A DNA stretch of 64,000 nt. Source: Blasia pusilla (lineage: Eukaryota; Marchantiophyta; Marchantiopsida; Blasiales). Both the position numbers and the translations under genes were made by a program. Under the pieces are notes generated by a model. The model had not been told where the DNA came from. It saw only the letters and a program-made list of their open reading frames with translations, and searched no databases. Below are positions 12,900 through 23,460 of this stretch, one piece after another; within the stretch, counting starts at the first letter, position 1, and every line of letters begins with the position of its first letter. Where the stretch lies: assembly GCA_050084515.1 (NCBI GenBank), contig CM114272.1:11346001-11410000 (forward strand). The letters run 5' to 3'.

Positions 12900-13409
12900 T
12901 AAATTATAATCAAGAAATTGTGGAAAATAATCCATGTCAAATAACATATATAAAGCTTTTGTACGTTTAAAATCCAAGTGACAAGTTCTTCTACAGGAGT
13001 GTAATTTCCTATGGACAATGAGACCCCTTCAGCCCAAGACTTAGAGAACTAAATATTCATGCCATTTAGAATCTAGGTATGGGTCCAAAGTTGCTAAGAT
13101 TAGGAAGTCTACATTACAATTTGGACCTAAACCCAACATGGTTACTAGTGATGGAGCTAAAGTGAATCCACATGAAAGTATGGATAAAAGCTACGCACCT
13201 ATGGGTCTTTCCTCTTGGAAGTCCTCTACTAGTAGCATATATGTAGATAAGAGCATGAGAGGATCTCCCTTTCATCTCCATTTCTAGCATGTGATCTGAT
13301 TTACATTCCATGTCTTCTTCAATATGATCCACTTCAACAAATAGATACTTGAAATTTTGCAATTGTAATGGGTTGTACCCCATTAATCCTTACCCCTTGG
13401 TTTGGATGG

Positions 13410-13990
13410 TTTTGGATACGGGAAAGAAGTGAAAGTAAAGGAAAGTAACACTCTCTTGTATGCCAGAGCTATATATAATGGAATGAGGAAGTGAGCAAAA
13501 TCACATGGATTACTAAAAGACACACTCCCTCTTTCCTAAATCATATGGATTACCAAATAGACACTCTCCCATGCAGTTAAGTATGAGAGGAAGATGTGTG
13601 GAAGAAAGCTACTAGCATATTAAAGGAGTTGACATGATTTTCTCATGATCTAGAGGAAGGAAGAAAACTCAATAGTATGAAATATAGGAAGGAGTAGAGA
13701 GAGGAATAAGTGGAACAAAGATACAAGAAGCATACTAATACTATGAAAGGAAGTGACACTTTTTTCTCATTATCTAGAGGAAGGAACAAAGCACAAGCTT
13801 AGGAAGTAGAAGGAGGAAGAAGTGGATGAAACATGGAACTATATTACTTACTCAAGGAGCGCTCTCTCTTATATTAGAGGAAGGAGTGGAAAAAAGCAGC
13901 AAGCATATGAAAGGAAGGAGATACTATCTCATGTAGTACATGGAGGAAGAACCTAGATTTAGACGAACCTAAACTAAGGCATGAATTGGG
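13410..13990. repeat. Degenerate purine-rich tandem repeats
   Basis: Blocks beginning TAT(T/G)AAAGGA and containing TCTAGAGGAAGGAA recur at about 13618, 13742 and 13908, with spacings of roughly 123 and 166 bp. The units are strongly diverged and rich in GGAAG/GAAGG. No open frame spans them. Confidence 0.5.
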
Positions 13991-14880
13991 GAATTGAGTA
14001 CATGAAAGAGGCATGGAGTTGTGATGTAGCACTAAACAGTGTTATCCAGAGGTAACAATCAATCGAAACAGCAGTTACAGCACTAGTGTAGGAACTCTAT
14101 TGAGAGAGCAACTAGATTTTATGTGTTTCGGATCTTCAATTCATTAGAAATGCATATGCATCAAGAGCATAAATTACTTGTACATGAAAAAACACTCAGC
14201 AAGCCACTTGCTGCACTGGGTTTTACCTAAAACAGAGTGGTGGTTCATTCTCATGTAGTATGCATTGTTGTCAACTAATAGTAAATGCTGAAGTTTTCAT
14301 TGGAATCATTTTGATGTCCCTTAACATATAACCAATTCACATTCTTGTCAAAGACTTCCCTCCATTGATCAGGAAAATAGGTCTAGGAGGCCTACATCAA
14401 GCAAGAAATTGACCGATCATAATCAAGTAAGATTGGGCTCCAAGATCAAAAGAATCACCCAAAATTAGACCAACTTTACAGTAAGAGAAGCTTTAAAGCA
14501 CCATGTTTGTACAATCTTTAGGGTTCTCGATCTTGATCATAAATTTTAAGAACATAGATATATAGTACTCGAAAACCCTAAAACATATGTGGCCAACGTA
14601 TGGGGCTTGGGATCCTCACGTGTTCACAAACCTAAGTAATTCAATGAGAGATTGTTTCTGTATATCCAATTCAACTGAACTGACCACTAGACAGGATGAG
14701 AATGACGGGATGCTCCAACCCTTTGCTGATACTTCCTACTGCGGGAGCATAACATCGATGAGACTTTTCAAGCGGACATTAGAGTTCGTAGGGCGGTTGA
14801 TCTATTTTCTGACGGGCATTATGAAGGCCACATTAAAAAGTGACGACATGGGCGTTTCGGTTCGACTCACGGGTTGACAC
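13991..14880. other. Intergenic DNA
   Basis: No gene recognised. The plus frame at 14587-14877 has no motif and overlaps the 3' flank of the U2-like gene. Confidence 0.4.
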
Positions 14881-14891
14881 TAGCCTTTCTG

Positions 14892-14899
14892 TTTGGACT
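14892..14899 (-). terminator. Plant snRNA-type 3' box
   Basis: On the minus strand AGTCCAA fits the plant snRNA 3'-end signal AGTNNAA and lies about 20-25 bases past the U2 3' end. The spacing to the preceding CA is somewhat longer than the usual 3-10 bases. Confidence 0.45.
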
Positions 14900-14918
14900 C
14901 TTCGGTTCCCCGTTTGGG

Positions 14919-15116
14919 GATGGGTTGCGGCTGCCGAGGCAGTAGTGCAAGACCAGAGCGACGCTGGCGGGATCCAGACAACAAGCTGCCCGTTTGATCC
15001 CGCACCCGGAAAGAAATAAGATTAATATCGTGAGGGTCGATAACCCTCGTATCAGATGTTAAACTGATGAGAACAGGTACTGCACATGATCTTAACCAAA
15101 AGGCCGAGAGAGGTAC
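14919..15116 (-). ncRNA. U2 spliceosomal snRNA-like gene
   Basis: The minus strand carries the U2 5' domain, with CTCTCGGCCTTTTGG, TTAAGATCA and then CTGTTCTCATCAGTTTAA. The 3' domain is also present, with TTGCACTACTGCC and GCAGCCGCAACCCA. Length is about 198 nt, as in plant U2. Stem IIb is replaced by different but fully paired arms (GAGGGT/ACCCTC), and a GCGGGATC/GATCCCGC stem fits stem III. Against function: the branch-site-pairing segment reads GTGCAGTA instead of GTGTAGTA, with a C at the pairing position equivalent to U34 (base 15082), and the Sm-site region reads ATTTCTTT rather than an uninterrupted U run. It is clearly U2-derived; whether it is an active divergent variant or a young pseudogene is open. 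Confidence 0.88.
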
Positions 15117-15230
15117 AATTCCACAGTGACTTTTTTCTTATCTGAGCTGCTCCACTTTTAGTCAGTGGAGCCTGCGGCCTCCGATCAACCGTGAGAACCG
15201 TTGAAAACAAAGTGGCGAACGGGCGAGTAA

Positions 15231-15240
15231 TATGTGGGAA
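15231..15240 (-). promoter_or_regulatory. Possible snRNA upstream sequence element (USE-like)
   Basis: On the minus strand TTCCCACATA resembles the plant snRNA USE (RTCCCACATCG). It is about 120 bp from the predicted U2 start, further than the usual ~70 bp. A GATAAGAAAAAAG stretch at about 15130-15143 sits near the expected TATA position but is a poor TATA box. The promoter is therefore only weakly supported. Confidence 0.3.
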
Positions 15241-15244
15241 TCTG

Positions 15245-16760
15245 CCAAACAGTTTGGGAACTGCCCTCGCCCTTCATAGATCGTGTAACTTTCGAACCTA
15301 CGACATTCAGATTATGGGCCTGACTGCTCGCTAATACGCGCCAAACTTTAAGCATTTCTCCTTCTTTTGTCTGGCCAATTTGTTTTGTCTCCGGGTTATG
15401 CAGGGAGAAGCGCGGAAGCCCCACAGCATCTGTTCGCGCTTCGCGCTGACCCCAAGTTTATCGTTTACACGTATCTGGCCAAGCGCAGCGAGGCAATACG
15501 AATCCATCAAGCAACGGAAAAAACCAGATGTATTTGACTATCTGGGCTACCTGATAAATGCATACCACTTATGGGTTTATACTGCGCGAGAGAATGCATC
15601 GAGAGAGAAGAGGAGGAAGAGGACGATAGAAATACCACTTCCGCAATGGCATTAGGCGGAAGCGGAGGTGAAGCGATGGCGATGGAGCTGTGGGGAGCTA
15701 ATCGGGAGGAAAGGAGAGGAGCGATTTCTGCGAGGGAAACCGGAGAGTCGGGAAGGAAGAGAGGGGACGCGGGAGATAGCGCCAGCTTGGGAAGAGTAGG
15801 ATCCCACGCCGGATGCAATTCTGCTAGCCCGAAACGGATGTCTTAATCCTTCCTACGTACATACTAGATGAGAGAGTTGATTGAATTCCAACGCTGATTT
15901 GCTAGTACTTTGAACGGTAGCTGAACTTGAGCTGCAGCTGTGAGGCGAGAGCACGTGCTACGACGTGTAAGCCTCTCGTGCAATTGTGCCCTGCAACATG
16001 ATCCTTCATCGAGCTTCACAAGAATCGATGGATCGGCGCAGTCCAGGCTACATAAGACGACAGCAATGTTCTTCTCAATCAAGTTTCAATGAAGGGATCG
16101 GTGCGCTCCAGCCCATCCCGAACTACAACAACGGCATTTGTAACATATAGACGGGCTAGTGCCGGAAGGGAAATTGGAATCTCGCGCAGACATAAGTCGG
16201 GGTTTCAAGAGCGCGTCCAGCAACATTCGTCCCTGCATCCTCTGTGTAACGATCGAGAGCCAGAGTGGATGCGAGGGATCGAGCACGATTTCCGGCTCAA
16301 TATGCAAAAAAATGCAAACATAATCCCTTGAGCTAAGCTTACAGACCACCAGCCCCTTTAGTCATCATCATCAGTCCTGGGCCCGAATCAGCGAGTACGC
16401 AAGTTTGACGAATCGCTATCTCCATCCCCATCCCCATCACGATCACTAGCTAGCCTGGAGATCTAGAACTGAAACAGAGTTAGATCATTATCATTGCGTC
16501 GAGTAGAAGAGCATCGACTCACGATCCGATCATTCTAAGGTCGGAGAAGAATCTGAAGGGAAGCATAACTGCAAACTCTAAAGGTCCATGGTCAAATCGA
16601 TCCGAAGGACGAAGATTGACATTTTAGATTATATGGGAATGAGGAAAGTCGAGGTGGCTATGGCCTCCAGACTGCTTTGTGTACGGAACACAGATTAAGG
16701 AATATGAGCACCTGCAAAATCGAAACTGAAACTCAAGAAACTCACCTTTGAAGTTATCTC
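15245..16760. other. GC-richer region upstream of the U2-like gene, no gene assigned
   Basis: A short plus frame from an ATG near 15645 to 15846 (start MALGGSGGEAMAME) is purine-rich and low-complexity. The opposite-strand frame lacks an ATG start. Frames at 16086-16349 overlap on both strands. Nothing here shows a family motif. Confidence 0.4.
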
Positions 16761-18684
16761 CTCGCGACTCCCTCTTTCCTTGGAAGATGTAATAGCGCGA
16801 GTAAAAAGGAACACTTATGTATTTTTGGTTTCTTGGTCAAACCTTCTGGATACACTTGCCCAAGTCATCCAAATTTTAAAAACTTCTAGATACATTATCA
16901 AGTCATCCAAATTTTAGAAACTTTGGGATGATAAGTATCCCAAATTTAAGATCACATATTTCAACATGACGAAAAATGGATTTGATTCGAGCGGGTCCAA
17001 GAGCACTTATAAGTTTTTTCACTTGCGGTCACAACTCCATTTTCATTATTTTTCTCTTCAAACTTAGATATACTTGGGAAGTCTAGTAGCCAAAATTTCA
17101 CATTAAGATCATATACTTGGATTTGATGAAAAATGTACACACCTACTTGCTTTCCCAAAGCATGAACTAACCTCACCTACAAATTGAACATGAAAAATAA
17201 AATTATGGGATAATTTTCTTCATGAACTTTTAAAAAGGAAATTTAAGTTTTGAAATAAGAAAAAAATAATATATATTCATAAACTTCATGGACATTCTAG
17301 AAGCTTGGATACATTGTTGAAAAGATTTTTCAATATTAATTTAACATAAAGATTTTTATTATGTAATAAAACTAAAATTATTGAATAAATGATCTAAAAG
17401 TATGATTTCTTATGAAAAAAATAATTAATTTCCTAATTAATGTTTTCAATAATCTCTTAGACATAAAAATTAAAAACTTCATGGAAATTCTCAAGAGGTA
17501 AGAACATAATCAAAACCAATAAGAAATTCAGAATGCCCTCCAATGAACCTTTAAAATCTACTAAAAATAAATTTGAAAATATTCAATCTAAAACAAAGGA
17601 GTCCTCAAAAGCTTTTAAGAAAAAAATGCAAAGAGATCACAAACAAGGGTAACACGAGAAATTATGAGAACCTTGTTGAAATTCTCTCTCTTTTCAAAAA
17701 TTTTAATTATAAATAGTTTTATAATATTTATTATTATTTAAATAAAAATTCTTGTCCCGAAAGTTTCTTGTAACGTTTTCATATTTTTTCCCAAAATGTG
17801 AATTAAATTTCCCTTCAAACTAAACTTGAAAAGGAATTTTTGTTATCATTTTTTTGGCATCAACTTTTAGGAAGAGTTTCAAATTTTCAAATGAGAGAAG
17901 ATGATAAATTGTGAGGGAGAATTTTGAAGTTTGTAACATTTCATTGGAATTTTTTTATTTTAATAAATGAACTATTCTCATTTAATTACTAAAACCTTCC
18001 CCTCAATCTACTTTTCAGCTAAATAGAGGGTAAAAATTAGAGAAGGCTCTGTTATCTCGCTAGATGGATAAGTTTTACAAGTGTCACTCATTCATTGGTT
18101 CTCAAAATGAGGTAACACCCTTAATACTTCAATAACATAAACTTTGGAAATCTCTATTGGGAAGTTTTTTATAATAATCGATATCTCCTTATAAATATAA
18201 ACTTCCAAAATAATGAAACATCTTAAAAAATATATAAATACAAGTGCGAAGCGGATAACTGCTGAAAGCATCTAACTTATAATTTTATGTTTTAGTAAAA
18301 CTTACCTTCCTCTCATCACACTTTTGAGCTTACCAACAAGATTAAGCACTTAAAAAACTTAAAGATGCTTAGAGAACTTCAATAGCCCACTTAATTGACA
18401 AATTTCATGAGTGGCTCTCATTCATGGGTCTTCTAAATTAGCTAACGCCCATAATAATATTATGATATGAAGTCAACATTTATAATTTGAAAGTATTTCG
18501 ACTCAAAATCTTCCAATTCCATATCACCTTCCAATTCAAAATCACCATCCATAGAACTTGATGAAGAAACATGCATTCAACTTTACCCAAGGAGAATAGT
18601 ATTGGTCCATAAGATTGTACAAAGAAGCCACTTCTAAAAAATAAATTAAACACTCTTTTTTTTAAAAGGGTGGTATCTGTGGAT
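16760..18684. other. AT-rich intergenic DNA with a diverged direct repeat
   Basis: No gene is recognised. A ~48-bp direct repeat is visible at 18076-18125 and 18411-18458; both copies contain CTCATTCAT, GGT and TAAC-CCC in the same spacing. It may mark a decayed element about 335 bp long. Confidence 0.45.
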
Positions 18685-19046
18685 TAAGGTTGCACAGAAA
18701 CGGACAAGTCCCGACATATTCACGAACATGCCCAAAAGGTCTCCCCTCTAGGGTTTCTTTGGCAACCTGCTATCCCGCATGGGCTTGGGATACGGGAATT
18801 GATGTGGGTTTGGCATAGTCCGGATTGAAGGAGTGCACAAACTATGAGGCCTTGCCTAGCTCGCATTGGCTTGTGGCAGGGTGGGCTAGGCCCGCTCTTT
18901 GGGTCGGTGCGTACTACTGAGCTCGATTTTACGCTACGAGCGAGTTGGGCTTGGGGCGGGCTCGGGTACCCAGGCCTGCATGGACATGTCTATCTTAGGG
19001 ATAGACAGAAGTCCGCACAAACAGACTTTGTCCGTATGCAACCTTG
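18685..19046. mobile_element. hAT-like non-autonomous element, copy C
   Basis: The ends are TAAGGTTGCACA (left, C to T at the first base) and TGCAACCTTG (right), with GGACAAG/CTTTGTCC inside the ends as paired subterminal sequence. The flanking 8-mers CTGTGGAT and TTGTGGAT match at seven of eight positions, a clear 8-bp target duplication. The interior is GC-rich with no transposase. This is the best preserved member of the family. Confidence 0.7.
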
Positions 19047-19630
19047 TTGTGGATTGAGAGGAATTCTAGAACTTATATACATTATGGAGCTATGAAAATA
19101 AACTCATCTTGTCTAATCGACTTCTTTATCAACTATATCTAACTTCGATTCTGACGTTTTGCTAACTCTTCACTAACTTTAGTCATATGTTTCCCCCCTC
19201 CACGAGGAACTGTCCTCTTCCATACAACTCCAGCTAGAGTTGGAGATTGTTTGGAAATATTTCCCAATCTCTCTTAAAGAATCATTCCTCTTAATAATAT
19301 TTGGCATGCGAAAAGATAAGGTTTTCTACAAGTTGAATACCTATGTGATACTAATATGGCCTTTTGAAGACAATATGGATGCCAATAACAAGCTTTACAT
19401 GTGCCTATCACATAGCAAACTTTTACGACAATTAGGTTGAAGCAAATTATGCATTTTGGCTACTTCTTTGGGCCCAGATGAGGATCCCTCTGTCTGTTAC
19501 AGTGATTTCGCTCATCCAATTAGGCTTATCTTGCCCTTTTCTGCTTAGATGGAGAGGTGTTGGTGCCAACATCATAGGAGCGTAGTTAGTGGTATTTGGA
19601 TTCACTACGATCTCCTATGTTGTGTGTAGA
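19047..19630. other. Intergenic DNA before copia remnant
   Basis: No gene recognised. The plus frame at 19240-19440 has no motif. A decayed LTR of the following copia remnant could lie here, but I cannot define one. Confidence 0.35.
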
Positions 19631-19639
19631 GTGTAGGAA

Positions 19640-20760
19640 GCAAAAACAAAAAATATTGGATGCTTTCGAGAAGTACAAGACTTATATGGAGACTTAAAAG
19701 GGAAGTAAAATTCAAAGTCTTAGATGAAATAATGGAGGAGAGTAAAAATGTGGAGACTTTAACACATTATGGTAAAGTATGGCATTCAACACGAATTCAC
19801 AACTCAACATGCATCTCAACAAAACGGTATGGTAGAACCAAAGAATAAATAGAATACTCATTGAGGGTACTCATTCTATGCTATTCCAATCAAATCTTAG
19901 AAATCCTATTGAGGAGAGACTATATACATGGTTGACTATCTTCAAAATAGAACACTCACAAAGGCTATTGATGAAGGTAAGACTCCTCACGAATTATCGC
20001 TTGAAAGAAGCTACTTTATTTATGTTGTCTAAGGATATTTGGTTGTTGGGCCTTTTCCTATATTAATAAAGATAAGAGGAAGAAATTGGGCGCACTTTCG
20101 AAAGTGTGCATAATTTTGGGATATGATGAAGAAGCCAAAGCGTATAAATTCAATGAAAAATTAATGGAAAAAGAATTATTTCAAGAGAGGTAAAGTTTGA
20201 GGAGAAATTATATATTGTAAAATCTTTGATGGAAAGCACCAATACCACACAAAATCCCTTCACTTGAAGAACAATTAAGTGGGAGTCTATCCTAGGATAC
20301 ATATGAAGAGGAAGAAACTTCTCCTACAAGAAATGATTTAACAACTTCTTCTCAAATAAATGAAGAAAATTATGGAATTATGATCACCAAGAAGAAGCAT
20401 AAGGATAAGGAAACAAATCCAATGTCTTCGAGATTATCATATATTCTTTAGTGAAGGAGTAAAGAATGTCGGAGAGCCTAACTCTTTGGCTTAAGTATTA
20501 GCAAGTCTCGAGAGTAATCATTCGAGGAAAGCAATTGAGGAGGATCTTTTATCAAGGAAGAAAATTAAACCTTGGAAGATTATTAAGCTACCTCCAAGAA
20601 GAAAGCTTGTGGGCTCTAGTTGGATATTTAAAATAAAAAGGAAATAAATTGGGAGAATTTCTAGGTACAAAGCAACATTAGTAGCTAAAGGATATTCACA
20701 AACTTACAGAGTCAATTATACAAGAATAAGTTCACTTATCATCAAAATATTTTTCACGTC
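19640..20760 (+). pseudogene. Ty1/copia pol remnant (integrase to start of reverse transcriptase)
   Basis: In several frames on the plus strand the order is that of a copia polyprotein. First come an integrase core with a STKRYGRTKE-like counterpart of the usual QNG-VERKN motif and a region matching the ...A.DEGKTPHEL... motif. A FLGYDEEAKAY-like segment follows near 20110-20145. A stretch resembling the conserved GSSWIFKIK and LVAKGYSQTY motifs at the reverse transcriptase start lies near 20615-20715. Multiple stops and frame changes make it non-coding. It ends where the fold-back element begins at about 20775; no reverse transcriptase continuation was found beyond 21789. LTRs were not identified. 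Confidence 0.75.
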
Positions 20761-20774
20761 TATTAAGATAGATT

Positions 20775-21789
20775 TGATTTGGAATGTGACTAGCGTTTGG
20801 GGTTTCCACTATATTTTGGACCATAACTTTTTGTCCCAAGACGACTTTGGGACACGTAAGGTGGCGTTGGAAAGATTATGCAAAGCCGGTTTTAACGCAC
20901 AAAAGATCTTAGAAAATGCATCAGCAAAGGCTGAGATATTAGCCGAAAGCAACTATACAGGGAGTCGGTTGAGTGCCAAAAAGACGGCCCAAGTGTCTCT
21001 TCCCCAAAGGTAGGGGGAGGGCGGAGATCCCCAGAAATTCTAGTAACAAGGAAGGCCTCCAAGAGTGTTTGGGACTCGAACCCCACTTTGGCGGATGCAG
21101 GGCGATCCAAAGGCATGGAATAGATCGAGAGTTTTGGGCGTTGGGATTCAAAACCTTAACCCAATAGAGTGGGATTCAAAACCCAAACCAAAATCCAATA
21201 GAGTGGAAGTCAGAGTCCCTATTGGATTCCAAACCGTGACTCATTTAGTTGGGTCTCGACTTGGGGACTCATGCGAGGTCCATTAGACAGTAAGGACTGC
21301 GAGTCGTGCGAACGTTATTTTTGTGTTTGGACTAACCAGAAAGTTTGTCCCAAGTCTCGAAAGACTTGCACGAGTTGGGAAGCTAGGAATTAGGGAAGGT
21401 TGAGCTTGATGAGATGTACAATTGAGAACTCGTTTGGTTGGAAGGTTAATTGATCCAGACTAAACTAACATGAGTGTGTTTGGGTGTAGATCGGTTGTGA
21501 GAGCGTATCCTACTAAACATATGCTTCTGCAACACTAAAGATTGACGTTCAAGAGAGTAGGCCCACGACACGTTTAGGGTCGTGTCGTGCGCCTACTCCT
21601 TATAGTCGTTTTCGGCCAATATCTCAGCCTCTGCTTGTGTGTTTGTTGAGATATTTGGTGCATTGAACACGACTTTGCATAATCTTTCCAATGCCACCTT
21701 GTTTATGCCAAACATATCTTGGGACTAAAATTAAATCTTATGGTCCTAATTATAGTAGAAATCCAAAATGCTAGTCACGTTCCAAATTC
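20775..21789. mobile_element. Fold-back element with ~190-bp inverted arms
   Basis: The left arm (20775 to about 20966) and the reverse complement of the right arm (about 21596-21789) align through their length. Shared blocks are TTTGGAA-GTGACTAGC, GGACCATAA, TTGGAAAGATTATGCAAAG, GGCTGAGATATT and GCCGAAA. The centre (about 20967-21555) carries no recognised coding region. A strong extra hairpin sits at the inner edge of the right arm. No clear target duplication was found. It lies at the break of the copia remnant, suggesting insertion into it, and could be a MULE-like or other fold-back element. Confidence 0.7.
21556..21598. repeat. Hairpin inside fold-back element
   Basis: The arms GAGTAGGC-C-CACGACACG and CGTGTCGTG-C-GCCTACTC pair over 17 base pairs with a single C/C mismatch around a loop of about 8 bases. 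The outer part of the right strand continues into the right long arm. Confidence 0.8.
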
Positions 21790-21981
21790 TGTTCTCACCT
21801 CTTTGGCAACCAACTTTCCTAGACTCAATTCCTCTCAAGTCTTGGTTCACATTTGATCCACGTTTCCTAGTCGCGACCATAAACGCATGAAACGCTCAAC
21901 CTTGTTCACATCTCATCTCTTGTGTCTCTTGCGTCTCTTCTAAGAGATCACTCCAATGCTTAAACCATCATAGTGTAAATC

Positions 21982-22035
21982 CGCTAGAATTCAGATGTTC
22001 CGTTTGGTGCTCATTTGGTTATGAGGGTCGCGACA
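21982..22035 (+). repeat. Dispersed repeat, copy 2
   Basis: Partner of 11285-11338. Compared with copy 1 it shows several C-to-T and G-to-A differences, as expected from decay of methylated cytosines. Confidence 0.6.
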
Positions 22036-23460
22036 GTGGTTGCGGTAGAAGAGAAACTGAAGGATGCCAAGGACAAGTTTCAAGACAAGTTTAAGGACGT
22101 CGCCAACCAAATTAGAAGCTATATTGACCATGACACAAAGCTTCCTATGCAAGTATGAATAATAGAATCCCTTTTGCAATTGTACTTCTATAATAAAATT
22201 AGACTTGTTTAAGGGCTCTGCGTATACACCTGGCAAGGCATGTTATCTTATATGCATTTTTTATGATTGTGACCTAACCATTCTCAGAACTCCATTTTAC
22301 ATATCAAGACTATTATTTGAAACCATCATAGCATTTTGGATTTTGCTGATTTCTCTATCAAGTTTAACCTATTGATATGAACAGTCATATTTCTAATTGC
22401 GACTCATCTATTTTGAATGTTATAGGAGTTTTCAACACTCCATTGTAATAGTAACCATTCAAACATAGCTCAAAGATTTCTCTACTTTCAGAAGGCATTT
22501 TTTATCCATGTGTTCATTGTGCTTGTCATCACCATAGTTGTTATGCCTTCTTCAAAAGTCTTATTTTTTCTTGTGCATGTGTATGACTTCAACATCATAG
22601 CAATTTTAATAATTCACATAACTTCCAACTTTGTCCATCTCAATTGTGATCTCCATTATGCTCAACTCACTAACACATTATACTAGAAGCGATCATTGCC
22701 ATGTAATTAGATTATCTACACTTTCACATTTGTCAGTGGACCGCAGTAACAATCCCTTACCTTACAACAGCGGGTGTATATTGCACAACATGAATTTTCT
22801 ATAATGGAAATGGAATATTTCTATTTAAATCATGTTTCCTTTTCCATCCATAGACATGAAGACCATCATTAGGCAACTATCATGACTTTGAACTCCCAAC
22901 TAAAAATCAATCATCAACCAAACCTCAACTACACTAATTCCATTTATTGTACAATATGAAAACCTCGACAATTCTTACATTTACATCTACTAGCCCACCA
23001 ACCAACGTCTTACTATTTCATATTAGCCTTACAGGATGCACACTTTTTTCCCTCCTAATCCACTTTCCTCTCACCTCTCGCAAAAACTTATTTTTCTTTA
23101 AATCCTCTTAAAAAATCCCAAGTTGATACCCTTTCAAATTCATGTTCACTAGTGTAGGACCGTGCAATGCATGGATTTAAGTTATTTCCCATAATTAATT
23201 CTCAAAATTTTCAAAGGTTATTTTAAATTAGTTTCAAACAATCCTATTGACTTAAAACAAAATGGTTGTGATGATTGAAAATGAAAAAAATAGGAGTTTC
23301 CAAAATGAAGAAGCACTCACCACCAAAAATAATATAGATGATGAATGCATGTACTCAAGCATCATGCTAAGACTTGGTTTCATAAGAGAATAAAAAAAAA
23401 TTCCTCATATGGCGTTGCCTCTTACTAATAAACATCCGAAGAGTACCCTATACATCATGG
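22036..23460. other. AT-rich intergenic DNA
   Basis: No gene, RNA or repeat recognised. The minus frame 21991-22236 overlaps the dispersed repeat and has no motif. Confidence 0.5.

Noticed and set aside
13410-13990. Satellite array
   Set aside because: Units are too few, too diverged and irregularly spaced to call a satellite; listed only as degenerate repeats.
15507-15818. Minus-strand Ser/Pro-rich protein resembling a transit peptide
   Set aside because: The frame starts with TTG, is low-complexity, and is the complement of a purine-rich stretch.
16340-16390. C/D snoRNA (minus-strand TGATGATGATGA)
   Set aside because: A box C-like repeat of TGA is visible, but no box D or terminal stem at a suitable distance.
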